A DNA stretch of 64,000 nucleotides from Tropicibacter alexandrii (GTDB taxonomy: Bacteria > Pseudomonadota > Alphaproteobacteria > Rhodobacterales > Rhodobacteraceae). Below, piece after piece: positions 8,215 through 17,108 of this stretch; position 1 is the first letter of the stretch; each line of letters begins with the position of its first letter. The position numbers were made by a program, and so were the translations under genes. Where the stretch lies: contig NZ_RCTZ02000013.1 of assembly GCF_003667315.2 (NCBI RefSeq), positions 1-64,000 on the forward strand, given 5' to 3'. The notes below the pieces were generated by a model, which saw only the letters and a list, made by a program, of their open reading frames with translations, ran no database searches and had not been told where the DNA came from.

Positions 8215-8616
8215 TCAGGCTTGGTTCGCGTCGCTGCGCGCCAGATCCTGAAGGATCGGGCAGTCGGGGCGGTGATCCCCGGCGCAGGCGTGGATCAGCG
8301 TGTCGAGGGTGGCGCGCATGGATTGCAGCTGCGCGATCTTCTCATCGATCTGCCGCAGGTGTTCCTCGGCCACCGCCTTGACCTGCGCACTTTCGCGGTG
8401 ATCGTCCTCATACAGCGCCATCAGCGTCCGGCAATCCTCGATGGTGAAGCCAAGCGCGCGGGCCCGGCCCAGAAAGGCCAGCTTGTGCAGGTCGCTTTCG
8501 CGGAAGCTGCGATAGCCGTTTTCGCTGCGCTGCGGGCGGATCAGCCCGATATCCTCGTAATAGCGGATGGTCTTGGGCGGCAAGCCCGATTGGCGGGCGA
8601 CGTCTCCGATGTTCAT
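8215..8616 (-). CDS. cueR: CueR/HmrR-type MerR-family copper regulator
   Basis: A 133-aa MerR-family activator. The N-terminal winged helix starts MNIGDVARQSGLPPKTIRYY, a long dimerisation helix follows, and the C-terminal metal loop has Cys111 and Cys119 in the CAGDHRPDC pattern, the two-cysteine +1-ion signature of CueR. Such proteins sense Cu(I), Ag(I) or Au(I) and untwist promoters with 19-bp spacers. It lies 10 nt after copA on the same strand and probably controls copA, the divergent chaperone and the other 19-bp-spacer promoters in this window. Confidence 0.93.
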   Translation of the reverse strand: MNIGDVARQSGLPPKTIRYYEDIGLIRPQRSENGYRSFRESDLHKLAFLGRARALGFTIEDCRTLMALYEDDHRESAQVKAVAEEHLRQIDEKIAQLQSMRATLDTLIHACAGDHRPDCPILQDLARSDANQA

Positions 8617-8626
8617 TCTTGCCTCC

Positions 8627-11134
8627 TTATTCCGCCGGGGCGGCCACGGGCGCCGCGCCGCTGCGGGCCGGATCGGCCCGTTCCGACATCGCGGGCGCGA
8701 CGCGGCGCAGGCGCAGCGCGTTGGTCAGGACAAGGACCGAGGACAGCGCCATCGCCCCCGCCGCCAGCATCGGCGACAGCAGCACACCCCAGACCGGGTA
8801 CAGGGCCCCTGCCGCCACCGGGATCAGCGCGGTGTTGTAGGCGAAGGCCCAGAACAGGTTCTCGCGGATGTTGCGCATGGTCCGGGTCGAGACCTCGACC
8901 GCGTTGACCACCCCGCGCAGGTCGCCCGACATCAAGACCACATCGGCGGATTCGATGGCCACGTCGGTGCCGGTGCCGATGGCAATGCCCACATCCGCAT
9001 GGGCCAGCGCGGGGGCATCATTGATGCCATCCCCGACAAAGGCGACGCGGCGGCCTTGGCGCAAGGCCTCCAGCGCGGCGACCTTGCCATCGGGCAGCAC
9101 CCCGGCGACGACATGATCGATGCCGGTTTCGCGGGCGATGACATCCGCCGTGGCCTGCTTGTCACCAGTAATCATGGCGACGGTCAGCCCCTTGGCGCGC
9201 AGGGCGGCGATGGCCGCCTTGCTGGCGGGTTTCACCGGATCGGCCACACCGATCACCGCCGCGACCTGCCCGCCGATGGCGGCGAACAGCGCGGTGCGGC
9301 CAGTCTCCGCCAGTTCCGCCTCGCGATCCGCCAAGGCACTGACATCCACACCTTCACGCGTCATCAAGCGGTCGGCACCGATCAACACCTCCCGGCCCTC
9401 GACCTCGGCGCGCACACCGTAGCCCGTGACCGAGGCAAACCCCGCGATCTGCGGCAGGGTCATCCCCTCGGCCTGTGCGGCACGCACGATCGCCTCGGCG
9501 ATCGGGTGCTCGGACTGCGCCTCGACAGCGGCCACCACGGGCAGCACCCCGGCGCGGTCAAAGCCCGGCGCCAGCACGAGGTCCGTCAATTCCGGGCGAC
9601 CCTCGGTCACGGTGCCGGTCTTGTCCAAAGCCACGACCTGCACGCCATCCAGCGCCTGCAACGCGTCACCCTTGCGAAACAGCACGCCCAGTTCGGCGGC
9701 GCGCCCCGTGCCCACCATGATCGAGGTCGGCGTGGCAAGACCCATCGCACAGGGGCAGGCAATAATCAGCACCGACACACCCGCCACCAAAGCCATGGTC
9801 AGCGCGGGCTGCGGCCCGACGACCAACCAGACCAGCACGGTCAGCACAGCGACGCTCATGACGGCGGGGACGAACCACAGGGTGATGCGGTCGACCAAGC
9901 CCTGAATCGGCAGCTTTGCCCCCTGCGCCTCTTTGACCATGCGGATGATCTGCGCCAGCGTCGTATCCTGCCCGACGCGCCCCGCGCGGACCGTCAGGCT
10001 GCCGGTGCCGTTGACCGTGCCGCCGGTCACGCTGTCGCCAATGGCCTTGGCCGCCGGAACCGGCTCTCCGGTGAGCATGCTTTCATCGACACGGCTGGCG
10101 CCCTCTGTCACCTCGCCATCGACGGCAATACGCTCGCCCGGGCGGACCAGAACGATGTCCCCTTGCGCCAGTTCCTCGACCGGGATTTCCACGGTCTCGC
10201 CGCCGCGCAGCACGCGCGCGGTCTTGACCTGCAACCCCAGCAGTTTCTCGATGGCGGCACCGGTGCGCCCCTTGGCGCGGGCCTCAAGGAACCGGCCCAG
10301 CAGGATCAACACGACGATCACCGCCGCTGCCTCGAAATAGACGGCACGCAGGGCGTCGGGCAAAAGCCCCGGCAAGAAGGTCGCCACGACCGAATACATA
10401 TACGCCGCCCCGGTGCCCACCGCGACAAGGCTGTTCATGTCCGGCGCGCCCTTCAGCAATGCGGGGATGCCCTTGGCGTAGAACATCCGCCCCGGCCCGG
10501 CCAGCACGAGGGTCGTCAGCAGGAATTGCAGCACCCAGCTGGTCTGCTGGCCGATGGTGGCGTTGATCCAGTGGTGAAAGGCCGGGAAGACATGCCCGCC
10601 CATCTCCACGATGAAGACCGGCAGCGCCAGCGCCGCGGCAAAGGCCATGCGCCGCGACAACGCGCGGGCCTCTTCGGCCTTGCGGGTGCTGCGATCCTCG
10701 GTGTCGGTGGCCTCGGCCAGCCGGGCGGGATAGCCCGCCTGCGTGCTGGTCGCGACCAGCTGGGCCGGGGTGACGGCCCCTTCGGCATAGGTGACGGTGG
10801 CGGTTTCGGCGGCGAGGTTCACGTTGACCTCCAGCACGCCCGGCACCGCCGCCAGCGCACGATCCACCCGCCCGACACAAGACGCGCAGGACATGGACTC
10901 GACGGTCATCGTCACCCGCCCGGTGCGCGCCGGATAGCCCAGATCGGCCAGCGCAGCCACGACCTCGCCCGCGCGGTCGGGGCTGTCCACCTGCATCCGC
11001 GCCGATTCAGACGCGAGGTTCACCGACACGTCGCTCACGCCCTCCAGAGTCGACAGTCCGCGATCCACGCGGCCCACGCAGGACGCGCAGGACATGCCTT
11101 CGACAGACAGGGTCAGGGGAATCGGGTCCGACAT
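8627..11134 (-). CDS. copA: Cu(I)-exporting P1B-1 ATPase CopA
   Basis: An 835-aa P-type ATPase moving Cu(I) from cytoplasm to periplasm. Two N-terminal HMA domains carry GMSCASC (near residue 14) and SMSCASC (near 83), followed by eight membrane helices. Key motifs: ACPCAMG near residue 459 (transport site CPC), DKTGT near 502 (phosphorylated Asp), SEHPIAEA and [14 protein letters not shown] near 699. Length and order match typical CopA. It is transcribed from the CueR-type promoter at 11165-11195 and followed by cueR. Unlike the ATPases at 35.4 and 51.6 kb it has no YHS domain. Confidence 0.96.
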   Translation of the reverse strand: MSDPIPLTLSVEGMSCASCVGRVDRGLSTLEGVSDVSVNLASESARMQVDSPDRAGEVVAALADLGYPARTGRVTMTVESMSCASCVGRVDRALAAVPGVLEVNVNLAAETATVTYAEGAVTPAQLVATSTQAGYPARLAEATDTEDRSTRKAEEARALSRRMAFAAALALPVFIVEMGGHVFPAFHHWINATIGQQTSWVLQFLLTTLVLAGPGRMFYAKGIPALLKGAPDMNSLVAVGTGAAYMYSVVATFLPGLLPDALRAVYFEAAAVIVVLILLGRFLEARAKGRTGAAIEKLLGLQVKTARVLRGGETVEIPVEELAQGDIVLVRPGERIAVDGEVTEGASRVDESMLTGEPVPAAKAIGDSVTGGTVNGTGSLTVRAGRVGQDTTLAQIIRMVKEAQGAKLPIQGLVDRITLWFVPAVMSVAVLTVLVWLVVGPQPALTMALVAGVSVLIIACPCAMGLATPTSIMVGTGRAAELGVLFRKGDALQALDGVQVVALDKTGTVTEGRPELTDLVLAPGFDRAGVLPVVAAVEAQSEHPIAEAIVRAAQAEGMTLPQIAGFASVTGYGVRAEVEGREVLIGADRLMTREGVDVSALADREAELAETGRTALFAAIGGQVAAVIGVADPVKPASKAAIAALRAKGLTVAMITGDKQATADVIARETGIDHVVAGVLPDGKVAALEALRQGRRVAFVGDGINDAPALAHADVGIAIGTGTDVAIESADVVLMSGDLRGVVNAVEVSTRTMRNIRENLFWAFAYNTALIPVAAGALYPVWGVLLSPMLAAGAMALSSVLVLTNALRLRRVAPAMSERADPARSGAAPVAAPAE

Positions 11135-11164
11135 GGGGGGCTCCTTCGCTTTGATCTTGCGGCA

Positions 11165-11195
11165 GAGATAGGGCTTCCAGTCACTGGAGGGTCAA
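11165..11195 (-). promoter_or_regulatory. CueR-type promoter of copA-cueR
   Basis: On the minus strand TTGACC (11195-11190) and TATCTC (11170-11165) are separated by exactly 19 bp, and the spacer holds the dyad CTCCAGTGACTGGAAG. The overlong spacer with a palindrome inside is the hallmark of MerR-family promoters. It lies 30 bp before the copA start. Confidence 0.9.
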
Positions 11196-11231
11196 GGGCC
11201 GAAAATAAATTTCTGCGCCGCTCCGACCATC

Positions 11232-11262
11232 TTGACCTTCCCCCCGCTGGAACCTCTATCTC
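11232..11262 (+). promoter_or_regulatory. CueR-type promoter of the HMA chaperone gene
   Basis: On the plus strand TTGACC (11232-11237) and TATCTC (11257-11262) are again 19 bp apart. The spacer has TTCC and GGAA half-sites in the same positions as the copA promoter. It points away from the copA promoter, so one small region drives both directions. Confidence 0.85.
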
Positions 11263-11287
11263 CCTGTCAGTCAAAATCCGGAAAGGT

Positions 11288-11488
11288 ATGAACATGGACT
11301 TCAAGGTTCCCGACATGAGCTGCGGCCACTGCACCTCGGCCATCGAGAAATCGGTCAAATCGGCAGACCCGGCGGCGCAGATCGCCTGCGATCTGGACAC
11401 CCGCACGGTGCGTATCGACAGCGCGCTCAGCGCCGATCAGCTGTCGGCTGCGATCAAGGACGCCGGATACGAGTCCACCGCAGCCTGA
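11288..11488 (+). CDS. copZ: HMA-domain copper chaperone (CopZ-like)
   Basis: A 66-aa cytoplasmic protein made of one HMA domain with MSCGHCTSAI (Cys12, Cys15). Such proteins hand Cu(I) to CopA or to CueR. It is divergent from copA and has its own CueR-type promoter. Two starts are possible, ATG 11288 or ATG 11294; the second has better spacing from GGAAAGG. A strong hairpin follows the stop. Confidence 0.9.
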   Translation: MNMDFKVPDMSCGHCTSAIEKSVKSADPAAQIACDLDTRTVRIDSALSADQLSAAIKDAGYESTAA

Positions 11489-11496
11489 GCGACACC

Positions 11497-11522
11497 GCTG
11501 CCCGCGCATGGACGCGGGCAGC
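11497..11522. terminator. Hairpin between converging copZ and dsbA-like genes
   Basis: A perfect 10-bp stem GCTGCCCGCG / CGCGGGCAGC with a 6-nt loop lies between the stop codons of two converging genes. It has no clear U-tract but is well placed to end both transcripts. Confidence 0.65.
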
Positions 11523-11528
11523 GCACAT

Positions 11529-12260
11529 TCATTCAGCGGCTTGGCGCGCTTCGGCAACCAGCTTGGCCAATTGGTCGGTTTCAACGAAACCGGGCACCAA
11601 TGCGTCGCCGATCACGAAAGACGGGGTGCCGTTGAACCCAAGCGCCTGCGTCAACTGCATCGAGGTCGCGATATGGTCTTCGACTTCCGGGGCATCCATG
11701 TCGGCACGTAATTGCTCGATGTCCAGACCCACCTCTTCGGCCACGCGTAGCACGCTGGCCTCTTCGGCGCGGCCTTCGTTACCCATCATCGCCCAATGGA
11801 AGTCTTCGTATTTTCCCTGCTTGCGGGCCGCCAGCGCAGCCTTTGCGGCAAAGACCGAGCCGTCGCCGAGAATCGGCCATTCGCGATAAACCAGACGGAT
11901 GTTCGGATCCGCGTCGATGAGCGCGCGGACCTCGGGTTTCACGCGGCGGCAATAGGGGCAGTTGTAGTCAAAGAACTCGACCACGGTCACGTCGCCGTCG
12001 GGATTGCCCAGCACCGGGGCGTTCGGGTCATTCTCGATCAACTCGCGCTGTGTGTCCAGCGCACGCGCCTGCGCATCGGCCTGCGCGCCCGCCTGACGTT
12101 GCTCAAGGATCGCCACCGCTTCCATCACGATTTCCGGGTTCTCGCGTATCGCTTCGAGAACCAGCTCCTTGATCCGCGCCTCGTCGAGATCCTGCGCCAG
12201 GGTCGGCAACGGCGTCAGCGCGACCAGCGCCAGAGCAAGTATGGGGGTTTTGAATGTCAT
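11529..12260 (-). CDS. DsbA-family thiol-disulfide oxidoreductase (DsbG/ScsC-like)
   Basis: A 243-aa exported thioredoxin-fold protein. It has a signal peptide to about residue 22, an N-terminal helical region (residues 27-75) like the dimerisation stalk of Com1/ScsC-type proteins, and CPYC at 101-104 in FFDYNCPYC. A cis-Pro segment (GTPSFVIG) follows. It is the last gene of the minus-strand cytochrome/oxidase operon, starting one base after the cytochrome gene. Its likely role is disulfide formation or isomerisation of periplasmic copper-stressed proteins; a DsbD/ScsB-like partner is encoded at 17679-19754. Confidence 0.88.
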   Translation of the reverse strand: MTFKTPILALALVALTPLPTLAQDLDEARIKELVLEAIRENPEIVMEAVAILEQRQAGAQADAQARALDTQRELIENDPNAPVLGNPDGDVTVVEFFDYNCPYCRRVKPEVRALIDADPNIRLVYREWPILGDGSVFAAKAALAARKQGKYEDFHWAMMGNEGRAEEASVLRVAEEVGLDIEQLRADMDAPEVEDHIATSMQLTQALGFNGTPSFVIGDALVPGFVETDQLAKLVAEARQAAE

Positions 12261-12261
12261 G

Positions 12262-12699
12262 TCAGTTGTCTCCGTTTTCCATGTCGGCCTTGCTGCGTTC
12301 GGCCTGCACCTGCTGGGTCCGGTCTGGCCAGGTGGAGCGGATGTAGGCGAGGATGTTCCTGATCTGTTGATCGCTCAGTCGGTCGTCAAAGCCGGGCATG
12401 CCGCTATCGAACTCCATGCCCTGCTGTGCCATGAAGCCCTTGCCGCCCAGCTTGGTATAGCCGAACAGCACGCGGTCGCTGTGATGCCAGGTGTGGCCGG
12501 TTTCGTCATGCGGCGGGGCAGGCAGTCGGCCATCCGGGCCGGGCGCGCGCCAGTCGGGCTGCCCCTGCAACTCGGCCCCGTGGCAAGAGGCGCAATTCTC
12601 GGCATACAAGACCTCGCCTTCGGCGATATCCGGCGTGTCGGCCAATGCGGTCTGCGCCAGAACCAGCGCGGCCCCGATGATGGATACTGACCCCTTCAT
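12262..12699 (-). CDS. Monohaem cytochrome c, oxidase-linked, copy 1
   Basis: A 145-aa exported class-I cytochrome c with CASCH at residues 36-40 and a probable distal Met in GMPGFDD. A conserved stretch with GQPDWRAP, GRLPAPPHD and GHTWHH is shared almost word for word with the cytochrome at 46340-46789, which also neighbours a multicopper oxidase. The start at 12699 overlaps the oxidase stop by 4 nt and gives a proper signal peptide. Likely an electron partner of the adjacent multicopper oxidase (inference). Confidence 0.88.
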   Translation of the reverse strand: MKGSVSIIGAALVLAQTALADTPDIAEGEVLYAENCASCHGAELQGQPDWRAPGPDGRLPAPPHDETGHTWHHSDRVLFGYTKLGGKGFMAQQGMEFDSGMPGFDDRLSDQQIRNILAYIRSTWPDRTQQVQAERSKADMENGDN

Positions 12700-14081
12700 G
12701 TGACCTCCAACCATGTGGTCATGCCGGACGCGGCGTGTTCAAGCATGTGGCAATGGAAGAGCCACTTGCCCGGGTTGTCCGCGACAAAGGCGATTTCCCG
12801 GGTCTCGTTCGCGCCGATCAGCAGCGTGTCGCGCATCGATCCTGTCTTACCTTGGGTGACCTCACGGAAGTGCATACCGTGAAGGTGCATGGCGTGGGGA
12901 AATACGGTGTCATTGGTGATCGCGACCCGCGCGTGGTCGCCCCGCGACAGCGTCGTCAAGGGCGTGTCGGGCATATTCGCCACGTCGTTCAACGCCCAGA
13001 AATAGCCCGCTGCCGCGAGCTGGCGAAAGCCCTTGCGTTCACCGTTCAGCACCGCCGCGTTCATCCGTCCCATCGCGCCGCCCGACATGTACAGCTTGAC
13101 TGGCGTGGCATTGGCCAGATCGAGCAAATCCATTCGCGGATTGGGTGGCAACGCGGCGGGGGCGGCGCGAGCCACCTGCGCACCCTGCCCCGTCACCGTA
13201 AAGGCCACCTGCGGAAAGGGTTCATTGGTATCGACATTCAACAGCGCCGCCGGTTCGCCCTGCGCGGCGGTGATGTCGACGAACAAGTCGATCCGCTGCG
13301 CCGGACCCAGCAGGAGCGTGTCCGCGACCGGCTGCGGCTGTGCCAAGGGCATCCCGTCAAGTGCGACGGTCCAGCCCGTCATCCCCTGTAGCCGCAGCGC
13401 AAAAATGCGCGCGTTGGCGGCATTGATCAGGCGCAGCCGCAGTCGGTCGTTCCGCTGTGCCGTCAGGGTCAGATTATACTGACCGTTGGTGGTGACGTAG
13501 TTCCCGCTTCGCCCGCCGTGGCTCATCATCATCGGCTGGTCAAACGTGTCGGCGATCTGACCGGTTTCAGGGTCGATCAGCCAGTCGTCGAGGATCAGCA
13601 CCTCGTCGCGATCCACGTCAGGGGCATGAGGCTCTTCGACGATCAACGCACCGCGCAGTCCGCGCGCAACCTGCACGTATGATCGGTTATGCGCGTGATA
13701 CCAATAAGTTCCGGCATCCGGCACGGTGAAGTCATAATCAAAGGTCTCGCCCGGCCGCACCGCGTCCTGCGTCAGGCCCGACACACCGTCCATGACGTTG
13801 TCGATGCGGATGCCATGCCAATGCACGGAGGTGGCCTCGGGCAGGTCATTGACCAGTTGTCGTTGCACGCGCGCGCCTTGCGGCACACGGATCTCGGTGC
13901 CGGGGACCGCGCCGTCATAGCCCCAGATGCGCGTCTGCGGGTAACCATTGGGCAGCAGTTGCAGGCTGGCCTCGCGCGTGACCAGAGGTATGGCACCGCT
14001 GAGGGACTGCGCCCGCAGTGGCAGGCCCAGACCCGCCGCCGCCCCCGCGAGGGCAAGGAAAGTGCGCCGCGTGTATGTCAT
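12696..14081 (-). CDS. Multicopper oxidase (laccase/CueO-like), copy 3
   Basis: A 461-aa Tat-exported multicopper oxidase; start 14081 gives TYTRRTFLALAG and has AAAGGA upstream. Motifs: HWHGIRI, HAHNRSY, HAMHLHGMHFRE and HCHMLEHAASGM, covering all type-1, 2 and 3 ligands. It resembles copy 1 more than copies 2 and 4. It sits inside a run of cytochrome c genes, which is unusual for CueO-type enzymes and suggests exchange of electrons with the haem proteins. Confidence 0.92.
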   Translation of the reverse strand: MTYTRRTFLALAGAAAGLGLPLRAQSLSGAIPLVTREASLQLLPNGYPQTRIWGYDGAVPGTEIRVPQGARVQRQLVNDLPEATSVHWHGIRIDNVMDGVSGLTQDAVRPGETFDYDFTVPDAGTYWYHAHNRSYVQVARGLRGALIVEEPHAPDVDRDEVLILDDWLIDPETGQIADTFDQPMMMSHGGRSGNYVTTNGQYNLTLTAQRNDRLRLRLINAANARIFALRLQGMTGWTVALDGMPLAQPQPVADTLLLGPAQRIDLFVDITAAQGEPAALLNVDTNEPFPQVAFTVTGQGAQVARAAPAALPPNPRMDLLDLANATPVKLYMSGGAMGRMNAAVLNGERKGFRQLAAAGYFWALNDVANMPDTPLTTLSRGDHARVAITNDTVFPHAMHLHGMHFREVTQGKTGSMRDTLLIGANETREIAFVADNPGKWLFHCHMLEHAASGMTTWLEVT

Positions 14082-14136
14082 ACGCTTGTGTCCTTTGCAG
14101 GGGACGAGGGCCACCGTGGCCCCCGCCCGTCTCGTG

Positions 14137-15042
14137 TCAGTCCGTCTGCCCGCCGTCTTCGCCTTGCAGAAGGTAGGTCGCCATGGCGGTCCGGTCCTCG
14201 GGTGTCATGAAGCGCGTGTTCTCGCGCACCACTTCGGACATGCTTCCACCAAAGGCATCACCCGAAGGCGTCAACCCGGTTTCCAGCGCATACGCCAGCG
14301 CCGAAACCGTCCAGCCGCCCTCTTCCAGCGCCTGCGGTTGAATCGAGGGTGCCTTGCTGCCGCCGGGCAGAGCCGCGTTTCCGGCGAACCGTGCAGCAAG
14401 GTCTCGCCCCCCGGCAAGATTGCGGGGGGTATGGCAGGCACCGCAATGGGCTGGGCCGCGGACCAGTTCCCGTCCCCGGTTCCATGCGTCGCTGCGGCCC
14501 TCGACCGGCCGGGTGTCCGGGTCGTGGAGAAAGGCCGCGCGCCACAGTTTCAGCCCCCAACGCTGATCGAAGGGGAACCCCACCACATGATCGGGCGCAG
14601 GGTCTGCAACGGGCGGCACCGTCTGGAACGCCGCCCAGAGATCGGCGATGTCCTGATCGGTGAAGTCCGCGTAAAACGCATAGGGAAAGGCCGGATAATA
14701 CGGGGTTCCGTTTGGCCCGACCCCCTGCCGGACCGCCCTTGCGAATTGCTCGACCGTCCAGTTGCCAAGGCCACTGACCGGGTCAGTGGTCAGATTTGGC
14801 GGGTGGAACGTGCCAAAAGGCGTATCCAGCGGCGCGCCGCCCGCAAGAGGCGCACCGCCTGCCTCGAAATTCGAGTGGCAAGAGATGCAGCCGCTGGCCC
14901 GTGCGAGATAGGCACCGCGATCAACATTGCCTGACAAGGTGATCGGGACGGTGGCAGCGCCGACCGGCCAGACGACCAGCGACACCACCCCCGCAAGCGC
15001 GACCGTGCCCAGCACCGCCGCGCCCATAAGGATGCGACGCAT
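14137..15042 (-). CDS. Dihaem cytochrome c (alcohol-dehydrogenase cytochrome subunit-like)
   Basis: A 301-aa membrane-anchored or exported protein with two haem motifs, CISCH near residue 52 and CGACH near 197, and one N-terminal hydrophobic helix. The layout and segments such as PFGTFHPPNLTTDP and GRELVRGPAHCGACH resemble cytochromes that accept electrons from periplasmic dehydrogenases. It lies 55 bp upstream of the multicopper oxidase and 2 bp after the cytochrome c-prime gene. Probably part of the same electron chain. Confidence 0.88.
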   Translation of the reverse strand: MRRILMGAAVLGTVALAGVVSLVVWPVGAATVPITLSGNVDRGAYLARASGCISCHSNFEAGGAPLAGGAPLDTPFGTFHPPNLTTDPVSGLGNWTVEQFARAVRQGVGPNGTPYYPAFPYAFYADFTDQDIADLWAAFQTVPPVADPAPDHVVGFPFDQRWGLKLWRAAFLHDPDTRPVEGRSDAWNRGRELVRGPAHCGACHTPRNLAGGRDLAARFAGNAALPGGSKAPSIQPQALEEGGWTVSALAYALETGLTPSGDAFGGSMSEVVRENTRFMTPEDRTAMATYLLQGEDGGQTD

Positions 15043-15044
15043 GG

Positions 15045-15611
15045 TCAGTCATCCTCGGCGCGGAAGCGCGCATGGCAGGCGGAACAGACCTGCGTGGTCA
15101 TGTTGAAGGCCGCATCGGCGGGCATGGCACCGATGGCCTCAGCGCTCATCATGTCGGCTGAGTCGCCCATCATGGACCCGCCCCCCATCATGCTGCTCCC
15201 GCCCATCATGGCACCAGCGCCCATGCTGCCATCGCTTCCCAGACCGTTGGCCGCCGCCAATTCCAGCCCGCGCGCATAGGTTTCCAACTGGTCAGCCAGA
15301 TCAGTGAAGCGGGCCCAGTCCTGCCAGATCTCATCCTTGGCCTCCGACGGGGCACCGCCGCTGCCTTCGGGGAATTGCTCTGTCAGGGCTTTGCCGGCAT
15401 GGGCCTGAAAGGTGAGGGCGGCGGCGCGCAGGGCCTCCGCGTTATAGGCCGTTTCGCCGCGCATCATGGGAGTGACGGTTTTCACCGCCTTACCCATCGC
15501 CATCATGGCCTCCATGCGTTCCTTGACGATGCCTGTGGCGCTGCCATGGGCAAGTGCGGTCACGGTGGTGCCGGCAATCAGGATGGCGGCGGTCAAAGTC
15601 GTTTTTTTCAT
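15045..15611 (-). CDS. Class II cytochrome c (cytochrome c-prime-like), Met/Gly-rich insert
   Basis: A 188-aa exported protein with a C-terminal CSACH near residue 178, the usual place in four-helix class II cytochromes. Before it sits a Met/Gly/Ser-rich stretch over about residues 125-150 with repeated SMMGG words, not part of the standard fold and likely able to bind copper. Start 15611 is chosen for its signal peptide (KKTTLTAAILIAGTTVTALA). The gene is within the cytochrome-oxidase operon. Confidence 0.85.
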   Translation of the reverse strand: MKKTTLTAAILIAGTTVTALAHGSATGIVKERMEAMMAMGKAVKTVTPMMRGETAYNAEALRAAALTFQAHAGKALTEQFPEGSGGAPSEAKDEIWQDWARFTDLADQLETYARGLELAAANGLGSDGSMGAGAMMGGSSMMGGGSMMGDSADMMSAEAIGAMPADAAFNMTTQVCSACHARFRAEDD

Positions 15612-15649
15612 AGTCTCATGTCTCCGTTGATCGTTTTTCAGCTGAGTCA

Positions 15650-15964
15650 TCAGACACGATATCGCGGCGGGGGTGGATCATCGGTAAAGCGCCAACCCTC
15701 GTCCAACCGAGCCTCCGAAAGCCGTGGCGTGTCGAGCCGAACAGGTGTGACCTCCGGCATATGAAGCGCAAGGAAGATCACCGCAGGGGCGCAGTCGATA
15801 CCGGGGTGGCAATGGCCCTGTGCCTCGGAATCATGCACATGGTCCTCGACGGAGGCGATCCGGCGGCTTTCGGGATGCGGGTCGAACTCGGTCACGCCAA
15901 GCGACGCCAGCACCATCGTGCAGAGCAACACCAGACACAGCCGAAGTCCCACCCGAACCCGCAT
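15650..15964 (-). CDS. Small exported His-containing protein, unknown
   Basis: A 104-aa protein with an N-terminal hydrophobic signal (residues 5-22), a patch with several His and two Cys (VEDHVHDSEAQGHCHPGIDC) and a tail DDPPPPRYRV. The start overlaps the preceding cytochrome stop by 1 nt. It has the same general layout as the small proteins at 3975-4310 and 46905-47263. Possible periplasmic metal binder; no family assigned with certainty. Confidence 0.55.
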   Translation of the reverse strand: MRVRVGLRLCLVLLCTMVLASLGVTEFDPHPESRRIASVEDHVHDSEAQGHCHPGIDCAPAVIFLALHMPEVTPVRLDTPRLSEARLDEGWRFTDDPPPPRYRV

Positions 15965-16422
15965 CAGTTGATCCCGTTCGCCCGCTGCAATTCCCGCACA
16001 TAGGCGACGATCATCTTGACGTCGCCGTCGGTCACGCCGTCGATTTTCGGCATGTTGCCGAAGTTCCAGTGATGAGATTGCACGCCGTTCTTGGCTGCCA
16101 TGAGAAAGGCCATGTCGCCATGATGGTTCGGCTCGTAGATCTTGTGGACCAGCGGCGGCGCGATGCCGTTCTGTCCTGCGGCGTTATCGCCATGACACTT
16201 GGCGCAGGCCGCTTCGAACATGGTCTTGCCCAGCTTTGCACTGGCCGACAGGTCATCGGGAAGAGAGACCTCGGCAATGGGCGCACCTTCAGCAATATTG
16301 CTGGTGTCCGGCGGCACCATCGAATGCCCTTGCGGCGCGTCCTGCGCGCCAAACACCTGCCATCCCAGTGCCGCGACACCACCGATCAGAACGACCCCGA
16401 TCAGGCCCGTCAACTTGTCCAT
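15964..16422 (-). CDS. Monohaem cytochrome c
   Basis: A 152-aa cytochrome with an N-terminal anchor (residues 4-25), CAKCH near residue 75 and a probable Met ligand in GNMPKIDG. The HHGDMAFLMAAKNG and SHHWNFGNMP segments resemble cytochromes found beside copper oxidases and cbb3-type systems. It is the second gene of the minus-strand operon, after the L,D-transpeptidase. Confidence 0.87.
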   Translation of the reverse strand: MDKLTGLIGVVLIGGVAALGWQVFGAQDAPQGHSMVPPDTSNIAEGAPIAEVSLPDDLSASAKLGKTMFEAACAKCHGDNAAGQNGIAPPLVHKIYEPNHHGDMAFLMAAKNGVQSHHWNFGNMPKIDGVTDGDVKMIVAYVRELQRANGIN

Positions 16423-16446
16423 CTTGTCTGTCCTGCTTGTTTGATT

Positions 16447-17019
16447 TCAGATCAGTTTGACCTGTGTGCCAAGCGGCGCGCGGTCGTAGACCTCTTCGAT
16501 CTGTCGGTTGTAGAGACCAATGCAACCGTTCGAGGACTTGCGTCCGATCTTGCGCGTGTCCTGCGTTCCGTGGATCCGGTAGTAGGTCCATGACAGGTAT
16601 AGCGCCCGTGTTCCCAGGGGATTGGTCGGGTCGCCGCCCTCGACATATGCGGGCCATTCCGGGTTGCGTTCGCGCATCGACGGGGTCGGCGCCCAGCCGG
16701 GATTCTTGCGTTTTTCGACGACTTCGGTGTAGCCACGCTTGGTCAGTTCATCCGTCAGCGGAACCGATGTCGGATAGATCCGCATTTCACCCTCTGCAGT
16801 CCAGTGCTGCAGCATCTTGCTGGCGGTGTCGGCGATGATGATGCCCTTGCCAAGGTTATCGAAATGGTCATGCCAGTCATGGGTCCGAAATGCCGAGATG
16901 TTGCGCCGTTGCACATCCCCGGCGGCGCGCAGGATGCCCGGCGCTCCGATCAGACCGGCAGAGGCCATGGCCGCGCGCAGAACGGCGCGACGCGTCTGTT
17001 TCTGTCTGGTCATGGTCAT
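16447..17019 (-). CDS. L,D-transpeptidase (YkuD domain), copy 2
   Basis: A 190-aa exported YkuD protein. Start 17019 follows GGAGGG and gives a leader with RQKQTRRAVLRAAMASAG, which looks Tat-like. The active site reads HGTQDTRKIGRKSSNGCIGL, with His and nucleophilic Cys intact. It is the first gene of the operon that continues into four cytochromes, an oxidase and a DsbA-like protein. As with copy 1 it neighbours a multicopper oxidase system. Its probable role is wall cross-linking under copper stress (inference). Confidence 0.9.
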   Translation of the reverse strand: MTMTRQKQTRRAVLRAAMASAGLIGAPGILRAAGDVQRRNISAFRTHDWHDHFDNLGKGIIIADTASKMLQHWTAEGEMRIYPTSVPLTDELTKRGYTEVVEKRKNPGWAPTPSMRERNPEWPAYVEGGDPTNPLGTRALYLSWTYYRIHGTQDTRKIGRKSSNGCIGLYNRQIEEVYDRAPLGTQVKLI

Positions 17020-17043
17020 ACCCTCCGTCAACTTTGGCAATGA

Positions 17044-17071
17044 TAGATACAGGCCGGGCCGCACACATCAA
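17044..17071 (-). promoter_or_regulatory. Candidate sigma70 promoter of the minus-strand cytochrome operon
   Basis: On the minus strand TTGATG (17071-17066) and TATCTA (17049-17044) are 16 bp apart, 25 bp before the transpeptidase start. This is a fair match to sigma70 consensus. Direct repeats that could bind a response regulator lie just upstream at 17090-17107. Confidence 0.5.
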
Positions 17072-17089
17072 TCGCAGCAGGGCCAGAGA

Positions 17090-17107
17090 AATGTATCTGT
17101 TTGTATC
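17090..17107. promoter_or_regulatory. Candidate response-regulator box (10-bp direct repeat of TGTATC)
   Basis: AATGTATC and TTTGTATC are repeated exactly 10 bp apart, the usual spacing for OmpR/CopR-type dimers. A very similar repeat (TTTGTAGC, TTTGTATC) lies at 31817-31834 before the two-component operon of this window. Positioned upstream of both divergent promoters here. Confidence 0.5.
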
Positions 17108-17108
17108 C

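Noticed and set aside
8567-11287. Very long plus-strand frame ahead of the HMA chaperone
   Set aside because: Only the last 66 codons are the real chaperone. The rest is antisense to copA, and two promoters lie between.
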